DNA of 64,000 bases from Aequorivita marisscotiae (GTDB lineage: Bacteria; Bacteroidota; Bacteroidia; Flavobacteriales; Flavobacteriaceae): contig NZ_CP122379.1 in NCBI RefSeq assembly GCF_029814825.1, positions 3,264,501 through 3,328,500 of the forward strand. Direction: 5' to 3'. A program made the translations under genes and the position numbers. Below, piece by piece: positions 19,001 through 27,093 of this stretch. The first letter of the stretch is position 1. The number at the start of each line of letters is the position of its first letter. Below the pieces are notes generated by a model. That model saw only the letters and a program-made list of their open reading frames with translations, was not told the DNA's origin and did no database searches.

Positions 19001-19900
19001 AACCTCTGCGCCTTCTTTGTCCAAAATCCCTCTGCGGGGCGCAGGCCCCAAACTTACATTTGCAATATCTTTGATTCGTATTGAAGTATAATTTTCTGAG
19101 GTAACAACGGCGTCTTCAATATCGGCGATGGACTTTATATATCCCAGACCTCGCACCAAGTATTCCACTTGATTTATCTCCATTGTTTGGGCGCCAATGT
19201 CTTTATTGCTTTCTTTAACCGCCTTTACGATTTCCGCTAGGCTGATATTGTATTGGCGCATCAACTCTGGTTTCACATCAATTTGATATTCCTGTACATA
19301 CCCTCCAATTGACGCTACTTCAGAAACCCCACTTGCCGAGGAAAGTGCATATTTTACGTAGTAATCCTGTATACTCCGCAATTCGTGCAAATCCCAACCT
19401 CCGGTTACATTGCCCTCTTTATCGCGGCCTTCCAACGTGTACCAGTAAACCTGTCCCAATCCTGTAGCATCAGGACCTAAAGATGGATTAACGCCATTGG
19501 GAAGCAAGCCGGCAGGTAGAGAATTTAGCTTTTCTAATATGCGGCTACGGCTCCAATAGAATTCTACTTCTTCTTCAAAAATGATATAGATGCTCGAAAA
19601 GCCGAACATTGAAGAGCTACGAATGGTTTTCACACCAGGGATACCCAATAATGATGTGGTAAGTGGATAACTTATTTGATCTTCTATATCCTGTGGGGAA
19701 CGGCCTTCCCATTGGGTAAAAACAATTTGTTGGTTTTCCCCAATATCGGGGATAGCATCTACGGCGACAGGATTGGTGGGAAATAATCCGGTATCCCAGT
19801 TAAAAGGTGCATTAACCACACCCATACCGATGAAAAGTGCGAGCAACAAGACTGCTACCAGTTTGTTCTCTATGAGAAATTTTATGCCTTTATTTAGCAT
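16088..19900 (-). CDS. cusA: CusA/CzcA-family heavy-metal RND efflux pump
   Basis: 1270 residues, well above the roughly 1040 of E. coli CusA. The N-terminal half has the first helix, porter domains and helices 2-6 with the proton-relay region GIAIAIGTMVDIGIILTENI. An extra hydrophobic block (about residues 535-640) lies between the two halves. A long insertion at about 760-840 replaces a short linker. Part of that insertion (about 790-813, VSTSGVENARKAGIDISTAL and following) is encoded by a pair of palindromic repeats, described separately. The family exports Cu(I), Ag(I) or divalent metals from periplasm and cytoplasm; substrate here is inferred from HMBD-CusB and HYC_CC_PP neighbours. Confidence 0.93.
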   Translation of the reverse strand: MLNKGIKFLIENKLVAVLLLALFIGMGVVNAPFNWDTGLFPTNPVAVDAIPDIGENQQIVFTQWEGRSPQDIEDQISYPLTTSLLGIPGVKTIRSSSMFGFSSIYIIFEEEVEFYWSRSRILEKLNSLPAGLLPNGVNPSLGPDATGLGQVYWYTLEGRDKEGNVTGGWDLHELRSIQDYYVKYALSSASGVSEVASIGGYVQEYQIDVKPELMRQYNISLAEIVKAVKESNKDIGAQTMEINQVEYLVRGLGYIKSIADIEDAVVTSENYTSIRIKDIANVSLGPAPRRGILDKEGAEVVGGVVTARYGANPMEVINNVKEKIEELKAGLPSKELSDGTISQLTVVPFYDRSILIQETLDTLDEALSLEILITIFVIIVMVFNLRASILISGLLPVAVLMVFIAMKFFNVDANIVALSGIAIAIGTMVDIGIILTENIIRHLDEEEVRYGETGVKQPINTVVYEASAEVSGAIITAVLTTIISFIPVFTMIGAEGKLFRPLAFTKTMAIVASLMVALFLIPPFAAYLFRRKSLRKATANLISGLLVILGITAIVFGYWLGLILIAFGITGLLKDDEVTSKISDKLTLSDKRANIINIFISALAVVFLLAEFWRPLGVDKSIFWNLMFVGLICSGLLAIFWLFQYYYTRILGWALRNKILFLSVPTLIVVFGVLIWQNTGKEFMPSLNEGSFLLMPTSMPHSGVEENKRVLQQMDMAVAGIPEIETVVGKAGRTESALDPAQLSMFENIIQYKPEYALNEDGKRQRFKVNEDGFYELKDGTLVENPNKNVSTSGVENARKAGIDISTALDVTERDLIEDEDGEFYRNWRPEIKSPDDIWNEIVRVTRIPGVTSAPKLQPIETRLVMLQTGMRAPMGIKVKGQDLRKIEAFGLELEEIIKHAEGVKVEAVFADRIVGKPYLLIDIKRDRLARYGVSIEDVQQILQVAVGGMPLTQTVEGRERYGVRVRYPRDLRADPDDLKNIYVPVEKGNPVPLDELVNVRYEQGPLMINSEDTFLLGHVLFDKLDGYAEVNVVENAQALIKEKIANGELTVPKGINYHFTGTYENQLRAEKTLSVIVPLALGIIFLILYFQFRSVATSLIVFSGITVAFAGGFLMIWFYGQDWFLNFNFFGENLREMFQMHTINLSVAVWVGFIALFGIATDDGVVMATYLTQTFDKNDPENLKEIRTSVVEAGRKRIRPALMTTATTILALLPILTSTGRGSDIMIPMAIPSFGGMLIALITLFVVPVLFSWRKEAKLKNKLKTLKAS
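17467..17534 (-). repeat. REP-like palindromic repeat pair inserted in frame in cusA
   Basis: Two GC-richer repeat units face each other inside the coding sequence. Unit 1 (17467-17492) begins TGACATC and ends GATGTCA around CGAGCGCAGTCGAG. Unit 2 (about 17503-17534) contains CGAGCGTTCTCGACTCCGCTCG and TGACA. The core CGAGCGnAGTCGAG is, to my knowledge, an abundant intergenic repeat in flavobacterial genomes. Here it is translated as about 23 residues (from VSTSGVENARKAG) without breaking the frame. Confidence 0.65.
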
Positions 19901-20006
19901 GTGAATTGATTGTTAAACAGTTAAACATTGAATAAAATCCTGATTGAATCAGAAATTTAGATACAATAAGTTGTGCCGAGAATGGGGGTGACCAAACGGC
20001 TAATCT

Positions 20007-20026
20007 TTTCCGATAGTTATCGGAAA
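20007..20026. promoter_or_regulatory. Perfect 20-bp palindrome between HYC_CC_PP gene and cusA
   Basis: TTTCCGATA is followed by GT and then TATCGGAAA: nine perfect pairs. It sits 10 bases after the HYC_CC_PP stop and about 107 bases before the cusA start, in a 136-base gap inside the operon. It has no T run on either side. It may be an operator, an mRNA-processing hairpin or a dispersed palindromic repeat. Confidence 0.5.
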
Positions 20027-20036
20027 CTGTTTAAAA

Positions 20037-20453
20037 TCAAATTAAATAAGTTTCGTGTAGCTTTTGTATATCCCGTATGAGAAAGGGAGGTGCGTAATCT
20101 CTAAAAGGAACGATGTTAGTATCAAGTTCTTCAAAAAGATTTACATAAGAGTAAAAGAAAGTAGCAACAAAATCTTGCTGCTCAAAAGATAAGGAGTTGA
20201 ATGATAATTTTAGTTCGTCCTGCCCTTCAATAACAACTTGTTTATCTGAACAGCAAGAATCATCCGGCACTGTATTTTCGCAACTATTTTCAGATTGCGA
20301 TTTTTCCATTCCGCAAGTTTTCACATTGTGAACAACTGAAAAATCAACTAAAGCTTCTCCACAATAATGCATATCTACCGTAAACGACATAGTAGTGAAG
20401 AGTACTAAAGTCGCTAAAGCAGTAGAAATTGATTTATGGAAAAATGACTTCAT
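20037..20453 (-). CDS. HYC_CC_PP family copper-associated protein
   Basis: 138 residues with an N-terminal signal/membrane segment (about 8-25). It then shows the family's defining sites: His29-Tyr30-Cys31, Cys47, Cys58, the vicinal Cys67-Cys68, and Pro-Pro in DYAPPFLI near residue 125. The family is confined to Bacteroidota and regularly precedes Cus-type efflux genes, so a periplasmic Cu(I)/Ag(I) sensing or chaperone role is inferred. It is the first gene of the operon. A TAAATTTG box on the minus strand (20468-20461) lies only 8 bases before ATG, implying a very short leader if used. Confidence 0.85.
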   Translation of the reverse strand: MKSFFHKSISTALATLVLFTTMSFTVDMHYCGEALVDFSVVHNVKTCGMEKSQSENSCENTVPDDSCCSDKQVVIEGQDELKLSFNSLSFEQQDFVATFFYSYVNLFEELDTNIVPFRDYAPPFLIRDIQKLHETYLI

Positions 20454-20636
20454 ATCTTTGCAAATTTAGTGAAAATCGGTCATTCTTTCACTTTAGTCAT
20501 ACCAATTATTTGTTAATATGTGAATTAGGAATATTTAAAAACCATTCTTCAGTATTAAATTAACTTTTAAAGATTTTGAGCCTTCCATACAATTTTCAAA
20601 ATATATTTTCACTAAAAACAAGTACCAGCATAAAAC

Positions 20637-20778
20637 TCAATTTACTTTTAAAAAACAGTTAAGCATTTTAACAAGTTCGTTTTCTGGCAAATATATTGTA
20701 TCGCCCTCATCAATATCGTTGGCGGTTTTTAAAAAATTTCATCATAAAATTTATATTTTCGTTTTTAAGAGTCAGCAT
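20637..20778 (-). pseudogene. Possible frameshifted remnant of a small gene
   Basis: In the 389-base gap before acs, the minus strand has an ATG at 20778 (MLTLKNENINFMMKF) that soon runs into stops. Shifting frame at a T6A5 homopolymer (about 20728-20738) opens a protein-like segment, LKTANDIDEGDTIYLPENEL and nine more residues, ending at TGA 20637. A one-base change in the run would join them into about 47 residues. No family was recognised. It could also be chance. Confidence 0.3.
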
Positions 20779-20842
20779 ATTTAGATATATTTCTGAATCT
20801 ATTCAAAAATTGTAACCCGTTTATTACAAACCCTACGACATT

Positions 20843-22753
20843 ATGAGCAATTACCACATCAAGAATTTAGAAGAATACTTTCAAGTTTATCGAAAATCAG
20901 TGCGCGATCCTGAGAATTTCTGGGAAGAAATTGCCGAAGAAAACTTTTTGTGGCGCAAACGGTGGGATAAAGTGTTAGAATACGACCTTTCCAAACCTGA
21001 AGTTTCGTGGTATAAAGGAGCAAAGCTGAACATTACCGAAAACTGTATTGACAGGCATATTTATAGTCGCGGCGACAAAACTGCTATAATTTTTGAACCG
21101 AATGACCCTTCGGAAAAAGCTGAACATATAACGTATAAACAACTGCACGAGCGCGTTTGTAAATTCGCGAATGTTTTGTTGGATCAAGGGGTGCAAAAAG
21201 GCGATCGAGTTTGTATCTATCTGCCAATGATTCCTGAATTGGCCGTTTCATTATTGGCCTGCGCGCGTATTGGCGCCATACATTCGGTTGTATTTGCGGG
21301 ATTTTCCTCAACAGCACTGCACACCCGTATTAACGATGCAGATTGCAAAATCGTAATAACCAGCGATGGCTCCTATCGCGGTAACAAAACCATAGATTTA
21401 AAAGGAATTGTAGATGAAGCATTAGAATCCTGCCCGAATGTAAAAACCGTTTTGGTGGCCAAGCGCATAAACTCTAAAATAACGATGAAACCGAATCGCG
21501 ATAAATGGCTACAACCTTTATTAGACGATGCCTATCACGATTGTGTTCCCGTAATTATGGATGCCGAAGATCCGTTATTTATACTCTATACATCTGGCTC
21601 TACCGGAAAACCCAAGGGAATGGTGCATACTATTGCAGGTTATATGGTTTTTACGGCTTATACCTTTAAAAACGTCTTTCAATATCGCGAAAACGATGTG
21701 TATTGGTGTACCGCAGATATAGGCTGGGTTACCGGCCATAGCTATATTGTTTACGGTCCGTTAGCAAATGGAGCAACAACTGTGCTATTTGAAGGGGTAC
21801 CTTCGCACCCAGATTTCGGAAGATTTTGGGAGGTTATTCAAAAACACGAAGTAAACCAGTTTTATACGGCTCCCACCGCTATCCGGGCATTGGCAAAAGA
21901 GCGCTTAAATTTTTCAGAAAAATACAATCTCTCATCATTAAAAATTTTAGGCAGCGTGGGCGAACCTATTAACGAAGAGGCGTGGCATTGGTACAACGAC
22001 AATATTGGCAAGAAAAATTGTCCTATAGTAGATACGTGGTGGCAAACAGAAACTGGCGGAATTATGATTTCCCCTATCCCCTACGCTACACCTACCATAC
22101 CCACATATGCCACACTACCTTTACCCGGAGTTCAACCCGCGCTCATGGATGAAAACGGGGATGAATTAAAAGGAAACTTGGTTAGCGGCCGATTGTGTAT
22201 TAAATTTCCGTGGCCGGGAATGGCGCGTACTATTTGGGGAAATCACGATCGTTATCGCGATACCTATTTTTCTGCATATTCCAACAAATATTTTACCGGC
22301 GACGGCGCTTTGCGCGACAGCACCGGCTATTACCGCATTACCGGCCGCGTAGATGACGTTATTATAGTTTCCGGACACAATCTCGGTACAGCCCCAATTG
22401 AAGACGCTATCAACGAACACCCAGCAGTAGCAGAAAGTGCAATAGTTGGTTTTCCTCATGATGTAAAAGGAAATGCGCTTTACGGCTTTGTTATTTTAAA
22501 GGAATTTGGCGAAACCCGTGTGCACGACAACCTGCGCAACGAAATAAACCAGATAATTACGGAACATATTGGTCCAATTGCCAAATTAGACAAAATTCAG
22601 TTTACTACCGGTTTACCCAAAACGAGAAGCGGTAAGATAATGCGAAGAATTCTTAGAAAAATTGCCGAAAACCAAACCAGCAATCTAGGTGATATTTCAA
22701 CACTTTTAAATCCAGAAATAGTTCAGGAAATAATGGATGGGGCTATTAAATAA
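20843..22753 (+). CDS. acs: Acetate--CoA ligase (acetyl-CoA synthetase)
   Basis: 636 residues, typical Acs length. The AMP-binding P-loop YTSGSTGKPKG, the motif WWQTETGG and the hinge region TGRVDDVIIVSGHNLGT lead to the C-terminal domain, whose GLPKTRSGKIMRR carries the catalytic Lys that can be inactivated by acetylation. GHNLGT is close to the usual GHRLGT. The enzyme activates acetate to acetyl-CoA with ATP, forming AMP. It stands alone with long flanks on both sides; the nearby AraC-type gene could regulate it, but the sequence does not show this. Confidence 0.96.
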   Translation: MSNYHIKNLEEYFQVYRKSVRDPENFWEEIAEENFLWRKRWDKVLEYDLSKPEVSWYKGAKLNITENCIDRHIYSRGDKTAIIFEPNDPSEKAEHITYKQLHERVCKFANVLLDQGVQKGDRVCIYLPMIPELAVSLLACARIGAIHSVVFAGFSSTALHTRINDADCKIVITSDGSYRGNKTIDLKGIVDEALESCPNVKTVLVAKRINSKITMKPNRDKWLQPLLDDAYHDCVPVIMDAEDPLFILYTSGSTGKPKGMVHTIAGYMVFTAYTFKNVFQYRENDVYWCTADIGWVTGHSYIVYGPLANGATTVLFEGVPSHPDFGRFWEVIQKHEVNQFYTAPTAIRALAKERLNFSEKYNLSSLKILGSVGEPINEEAWHWYNDNIGKKNCPIVDTWWQTETGGIMISPIPYATPTIPTYATLPLPGVQPALMDENGDELKGNLVSGRLCIKFPWPGMARTIWGNHDRYRDTYFSAYSNKYFTGDGALRDSTGYYRITGRVDDVIIVSGHNLGTAPIEDAINEHPAVAESAIVGFPHDVKGNALYGFVILKEFGETRVHDNLRNEINQIITEHIGPIAKLDKIQFTTGLPKTRSGKIMRRILRKIAENQTSNLGDISTLLNPEIVQEIMDGAIK

Positions 22754-23095
22754 GCAAAAGAAAAAATTTTAATTGTATTGGCAATTATTATGTTTTTGAT
22801 GACAATAGTATTAGCTCGACAAGTAAAATTTCCCATCCATTAAAGAGTAGCAATCATTCAATGTGGTGTTTTAAATTAATTCAGAACTTCAATTTATTGT
22901 AAAATTTCAGAAAACTTCAGTTTGAGCAGCGAATGAGCACTATGAATTCAGTAGAAATTTTACTTGTATTTTATCAATAGCACAGTAATTTGAAATGAGT
23001 TAAACAATTTTCTAAAAGTATTAGTTAAAATATTCACAATTTAGTATTTTTATAACCTAATGCTTAAATATTTACAAACTCTAAATCTCCTCACA
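22754..23095. other. Gap without recognised features
   Basis: This 342-base AT-rich stretch between acs and the small membrane protein holds no supported gene, clear terminator or consensus promoter. A 17-codon hydrophobic reading frame at 22790-22843 was considered and not called. Confidence 0.5.
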
Positions 23096-23272
23096 ATGAT
23101 CTGGACTTATATCTTTCTATTTCTTGCTATCGTGGCAGCTGTTCTTGGTTTTCTCGGATTAGGGTTTGGCCCAATTCAATCTGCAAAAGTTGCATTTTAC
23201 ATTATAACCGTATTTTTGGTTATTTCCTTTGTAATGGAACGCAGAAAAAAAAGCAAAAAATATTACGAGTAA
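23096..23272 (+). CDS. DUF1328/YtjA-like small membrane protein
   Basis: 58 residues from ATG 23096 (MIWTYIFLFLAIVAAVLGF). A start at 23060 would add 12 hydrophilic residues and is less likely, because the family begins at the first helix. Two helices are separated by a GLGFGPIQSAKVAFY turn, and the basic tail is ERRKKSKKYYE. This fits the DUF1328 (YtjA) family of about 55-residue inner-membrane proteins of unknown function, often seen as stress-induced. It is monocistronic. Confidence 0.75.
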   Translation: MIWTYIFLFLAIVAAVLGFLGLGFGPIQSAKVAFYIITVFLVISFVMERRKKSKKYYE

Positions 23273-23548
23273 AAGCATACACTGTAACAGGAAGCTTACT
23301 AAAAAGCAAGGTTTTACGTAAGTTGGAACAAGGTTGTGTGCTCCAACTCACTATACACCAATTAAATACTTTTGTTACTTAAACGGGCAAATTATTTTAT
23401 TCGGCTTTTATTATAATTCAAAATTTTCCAAAAGATAATTCATAGAACGATTAATTAACTCATTATGCATAAAAATTAATCGATAAACTATAATTTAGCG
23501 TGCGTTATTATTGAAAATAGTAATTTGGCCTCCCAAAGCAACCACCAA

Positions 23549-24568
23549 ATGAATTCGATTCAAGTAAACTCACTTCCGTTAAAAGATGTTATTAGAGACA
23601 TCGCAACAATTTTAGATATTCCATATACCGAAAACTGTGGCGAATATTTGCTGGAACTTCCTGCTTCGGTAGGCAAGGGCAGTATTCGCGGCATTAACTT
23701 TGAAGGCGGCCTGGGGCTCGTTCAGTACGATTGCTTATTTAAGGAGGATATGGAAATACATTTTATCGTTAACAATATTCACCCACTCAAATTTCTATAT
23801 ACCGTAAGCGGAACCTTAGAGCATCGCTTTGAAAACGAAGAAGATTTACACGAAATAAATCAGTACCAAAACGCCATTGTAGCTAGCAGCAAACACAACG
23901 GACACGTGTTATTCTTTAAAGCCAATCAAAGAGTGAAAGTAAACAGTTTAGAGATAGAGAGGGAAAAATTTCAGGCTAAAATGGAATGTGATATAAACAG
24001 CCTGGACGAAGATCTATTGCAGCTTTTTAAAGACATAAAGGCTAGCGGATCCTTTTATTATAACGGAAATTACAGTCTTAATATAGCCGGAATCTTAGAT
24101 GAAATGAGCGAATTTACTTCAGAAAATTTTATGCGAAAACTTTTCTTGGAAGGCATGGCTTATCAAATTTTAACGCATCAGATACTACAGTACCAAGACG
24201 ATAGAATGGACGAACTTAGCCGACTTTTATTGCGTTCTTCCGAAGTAAAACAAATACATCTGGTAGCAAATTTAATAGAAAACAATATCTCGCAAATACC
24301 CACTGTAGAAAATTTAGCCAGAGAGGCGGGGCTCAATATCAACAAATTGCAGGAAGGTTTTAAAAAACTATACGGCGATACGGTTAATAATTACGTACAA
24401 AAAAAACGACTTGATACCGCGTACAACCTTTTAACAAAAACAGATTTAACTATTTCAGAAATTGTGAATGCTATTGGTTTAAGCAGTAAGAGTTATTTTT
24501 CCAAAATCTTTAAGGAAAAATACGATATATCACCTTCAGAATTTCGAAAAAAATACAGTGGCAAATAA
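23549..24568 (+). CDS. AraC-family transcriptional regulator
   Basis: 339 residues from ATG 23549; the longer reading starts at a TTG. The N-terminal 220 residues form an unrecognised sensing domain with a cupin-like beta-rich beginning. The last 100 residues are a two-helix-turn-helix AraC domain: SQIPTVENLAREAGLNINKL, then DLTISEIVNAIGLSSKSYFS and FKEKYDISPSEFRKKY. In Bacteroidota such stand-alone AraC proteins often govern stress or iron responses; the target here is unknown. A strong terminator follows immediately. Confidence 0.88.
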   Translation: MNSIQVNSLPLKDVIRDIATILDIPYTENCGEYLLELPASVGKGSIRGINFEGGLGLVQYDCLFKEDMEIHFIVNNIHPLKFLYTVSGTLEHRFENEEDLHEINQYQNAIVASSKHNGHVLFFKANQRVKVNSLEIEREKFQAKMECDINSLDEDLLQLFKDIKASGSFYYNGNYSLNIAGILDEMSEFTSENFMRKLFLEGMAYQILTHQILQYQDDRMDELSRLLLRSSEVKQIHLVANLIENNISQIPTVENLAREAGLNINKLQEGFKKLYGDTVNNYVQKKRLDTAYNLLTKTDLTISEIVNAIGLSSKSYFSKIFKEKYDISPSEFRKKYSGK

Positions 24569-24569
24569 A

Positions 24570-24604
24570 AAAACCCCGCTGAAAAAATTTCAGTCGGGGT
24601 TTTC
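24570..24604 (+). terminator. Strong terminator after the AraC-type gene
   Basis: AAAACCCCG plus CTGAAA (24570-24584) pairs with TTTCAG plus CGGGGTTTT (24588-24603) with a single T bulge. A run of T and TTC follows. Confidence 0.88.
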
Positions 24605-24768
24605 TTCTTCATAGCAGTTCTTTACATTGCTAAAATAAAATAAGTAACCCATAATCGGTAACGCAAAACCATTAATTATTAACCCAAAAGCCTACTTTTT
24701 AAAATTGTTCAAAAAAAATGGAACGAACACTTTTCGGCTTCATGGGGTCGAAAATCGTAAAAACAGCA

Positions 24769-25083
24769 CTAACTATTTTGCCAGTTTCTAATCTCGTCCA
24801 AAATTTTTTCTCGAGATTTTCCGGTTTTATTTTCAAGATTCTTTAAAGTATCCGAAAAATTCTCTCCTTTATAATCCGTTTCACTAACTTCCAAATTATA
24901 GGTCTTTTCAAAATCTTTGGAAATCTTTTTCCACTTATTTTTTAAATAGTCATCGCCGTTTCCATCATCGTTCTTTTCCTCTTTGGGGTTTTCTACATAG
25001 CTATCTTCACTGCTGGTATTATGCTGCTCGGCTTGGGCACCTTTGCCCGTGCTGTGTTTCGGATTTACATTTTTATCACTCAT
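24769..25083 (-). CDS. Hydrophilic protein with CsbD-like C-terminal region
   Basis: 104 residues. The first 45 are low-complexity, charged and polar (GKGAQAEQHNTSSEDS, EEKNDDGNGDD). The remainder, NKWKKISKDFEKTYNLEVSE through KTGKSREKILDEIRNW, follows the CsbD/YjbJ general-stress pattern of KWxxIxxxFxxxY, an acidic D-Y-x-G-E-N centre and a final EIxxW. No signal peptide or membrane segment. A role in stress tolerance is inferred from that resemblance, which is moderate only. It is monocistronic on the minus strand. Confidence 0.65.
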   Translation of the reverse strand: MSDKNVNPKHSTGKGAQAEQHNTSSEDSYVENPKEEKNDDGNGDDYLKNKWKKISKDFEKTYNLEVSETDYKGENFSDTLKNLENKTGKSREKILDEIRNWQNS

Positions 25084-25190
25084 AGTTCAGTTTTTTTAAA
25101 ATTAAAATGAATTTTTAGTAACTGCTGAAAAAACATATACACTAAATTAGTAAGATAGCCATTATATTTTTTCAACCCGTATTTTTTCAC

Positions 25191-25230
25191 GAAAAACCCC
25201 TTTTTCAAAACTCATTGAACAAGGGGTTTA
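25191..25230 (-). terminator. Terminator for the 34-residue minus-strand ORF
   Basis: AACCCCTT/AAGGGGTT and TCAA/TTGA form a two-part stem (25195-25228). On the minus strand it ends with a run of five T. Its position 45 bases after the small ORF stop supports that ORF being transcribed. Confidence 0.75.
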
Positions 25231-25273
25231 ACCGTATCCTCAATTGGATAAAATACTTGTGTTTACCTAACGT

Positions 25274-25378
25274 CTATTCTTCTTCCTCTTCAGGATTGCG
25301 TTGGTCTTGAGGTCTGTTTTGCGACCCTCGTGGTTGATTTTGAGGGTTTCTTTGTTGGTTTTCATTTTGTGTACTCAT
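25274..25378 (-). CDS. 34-residue Gln/Asn/Pro-rich small protein
   Basis: ATG on the minus strand at 25378 opens a frame of 34 codons (MSTQNENQQRNPQNQPRG, then SQNRPQDQRNPEEEEE) ended by TAG at 25274. It is rich in N, Q, P and R with a run of five Glu at the C-terminus, so it is probably disordered. A strong minus-strand terminator lies 45 bases downstream, and no other gene on this strand would need it. This makes a real transcript likely. Function unknown; it neighbours another hydrophilic stress-type protein. Confidence 0.55.
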   Translation of the reverse strand: MSTQNENQQRNPQNQPRGSQNRPQDQRNPEEEEE

Positions 25379-25605
25379 AGCAAATTTTGTTTAAATTAAT
25401 AAAACTATTTTTCTTTTTCACTTTTAAAATTACGCTTCCATGAAATTGGTTTCGCTTAAGAAAATCATAAAATAGTTGCTTCAATTAAAATTTTAACTAT
25501 CCATTATATTAAAACAAAATTTCGTTGGCAATTCGTTAATACACAAACTAAAAAATGGTTCCACTTATTAATGCACCCCAGCAAGTATAACTCAGCGGCG
25601 TTTTG

Positions 25606-25613
25606 TATCTTTG
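25606..25613 (+). promoter_or_regulatory. -7 promoter box of purB
   Basis: TATCTTTG matches TAnnTTTG and lies 21 bases before the purB start. A -33 TTG at proper spacing is not evident. Confidence 0.55.
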
Positions 25614-25633
25614 CGCTTTTAAAATTTTAAACC

Positions 25634-26977
25634 ATGTACACCAACGCTTTACAAGCCATTTCGCCCATAGACGGCAGATACGCATCAAAAACTGCAAGTC
25701 TTATTCCTTATTTTTCTGAAGAAGCGCTTATTCGGTATCGGGTACAGGTAGAAATTGAATATTTTATTGCGTTGGTAGAGCTGGATTTACCGCAATTAGC
25801 CAACTTTGACCGAAGTCTCTTTTCTAAATTGCGCGATCTTTATCTTGAATTTTCGGTGAAAGATGCAATTAAAATAAAGGAAACTGAAAAGGTAACCAAT
25901 CACGATGTAAAAGCGGTTGAATATTTTATAAAAGAAAAATTTGACGCTTTAAAACTTCAGCAATACAAAGAGTTTATCCATTTTGGACTTACCTCACAGG
26001 ATATAAATAACACTGCGATTCCCCTGTCTTTAAAAGATGCAATAAACAATGTATATGTGCCGCTTTTAATAGAACTTAAGAATAAATTGAAATCTCTGTC
26101 CGAAGATTGGGCACAGGTTTCAATGTTGGCACGAACGCACGGTCAGCCTGCTTCGCCAACTCGTTTAGGAAAAGAAATTGAAGTTTTTGTTGTACGTATT
26201 GAAGAACAGTTCAATTTAATGAACGACGTAAAAAGTGCTGCCAAATTTGGTGGTGCCACCGGAAATTTCAATGCTCACAAAGTGGCTTATCCAAACATTG
26301 ATTGGCGGGCTTTTGGCAATCATTTTGTGCAAAACACCTTAGGGTTGCATCACTCCTTTCCTACCACACAGATTGAACACTACGACCATATGGCTGCGTT
26401 GTTTGATTGCTTAAAAAGAATAAATACAATTATCATCGATTTAGACCGAGATATATGGACCTATGTATCGATGGACTATTTTAAACAAAAAATTAAAGCT
26501 GGCGAAGTTGGCTCCAGTGCCATGCCACATAAAGTAAACCCAATAGATTTTGAAAACAGCGAAGGAAACCTAGGAATTGCAAACGCAATTTTTGAGCATC
26601 TTTCTGCCAAACTCCCTATTAGCAGATTACAGCGCGACCTTACTGATAGTACGGTGCTCCGAAATATTGGGGTTCCTATAGGGCACACGTTAATTGCCTT
26701 TAATTCAACTTTAAAAGGACTGAATAAGCTATTACTGAATGAAACTAAATTTAAAGAAGACCTAGAAAATAATTGGGCGGTTGTAGCCGAAGCCATTCAA
26801 ACAATTTTGCGCCGGGAGGGATATCCAAATCCTTACGAAGCCTTAAAAGGATTAACGCGCACCAACGAACGCATTAACCAAACTTCTATTGCAAACTTTA
26901 TTGAAACTTTGGAAATTTCAGAAAATATAAAGCAGGAAATGCGGAATATTACGCCCGATAATTATACAGGTATTTAA
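25634..26977 (+). CDS. purB: Adenylosuccinate lyase
   Basis: 447 residues. The fumarase/aspartase-superfamily signature GSSAMPHKVNPIDFEN lies at about residue 295. FGLTSQDINNTA and MLARTHGQPASPT are the two other conserved active-site blocks, the latter carrying the catalytic His. The length and these blocks fit the E. coli-type PurB. It acts twice in purine synthesis, releasing fumarate from SAICAR and from adenylosuccinate. Transcription is probably from the TATCTTTG box just upstream, and a bidirectional hairpin lies downstream. Confidence 0.97.
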   Translation: MYTNALQAISPIDGRYASKTASLIPYFSEEALIRYRVQVEIEYFIALVELDLPQLANFDRSLFSKLRDLYLEFSVKDAIKIKETEKVTNHDVKAVEYFIKEKFDALKLQQYKEFIHFGLTSQDINNTAIPLSLKDAINNVYVPLLIELKNKLKSLSEDWAQVSMLARTHGQPASPTRLGKEIEVFVVRIEEQFNLMNDVKSAAKFGGATGNFNAHKVAYPNIDWRAFGNHFVQNTLGLHHSFPTTQIEHYDHMAALFDCLKRINTIIIDLDRDIWTYVSMDYFKQKIKAGEVGSSAMPHKVNPIDFENSEGNLGIANAIFEHLSAKLPISRLQRDLTDSTVLRNIGVPIGHTLIAFNSTLKGLNKLLLNETKFKEDLENNWAVVAEAIQTILRREGYPNPYEALKGLTRTNERINQTSIANFIETLEISENIKQEMRNITPDNYTGI

Positions 26978-27035
26978 TGTTAATTTTGCAAAACAAACAG
27001 TAGCAACATACCATTAAAACTAAGGATATTTAGTA

Positions 27036-27072
27036 AAAAAAAGACTTCTGCCCAAGATGGGAGAAGCCTTTT
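27036..27072. terminator. Bidirectional terminator between purB and the DUF4252 operon
   Basis: CTTCT-CCC (27045-27053) pairs with GGG-AGAAG (27059-27066) around AAGAT, with an A run on the left and T on the right. The minus-strand version, ending in eight T, is the stronger. Confidence 0.8.
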
Positions 27073-27093
27073 CCAACTATTAATCAACTAAAT

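Noticed and set aside
22790..22843. 17-codon hydrophobic ORF downstream of acs
   Set aside because: Too short, no promoter, terminator or spacing evidence; composition is that expected of AT-rich noncoding DNA.
23318..23346. Hairpin AGTTGGA...TCCAACT as terminator of the small membrane protein gene
   Set aside because: The stem is real but short with a large loop and no T run, so termination is not supported.
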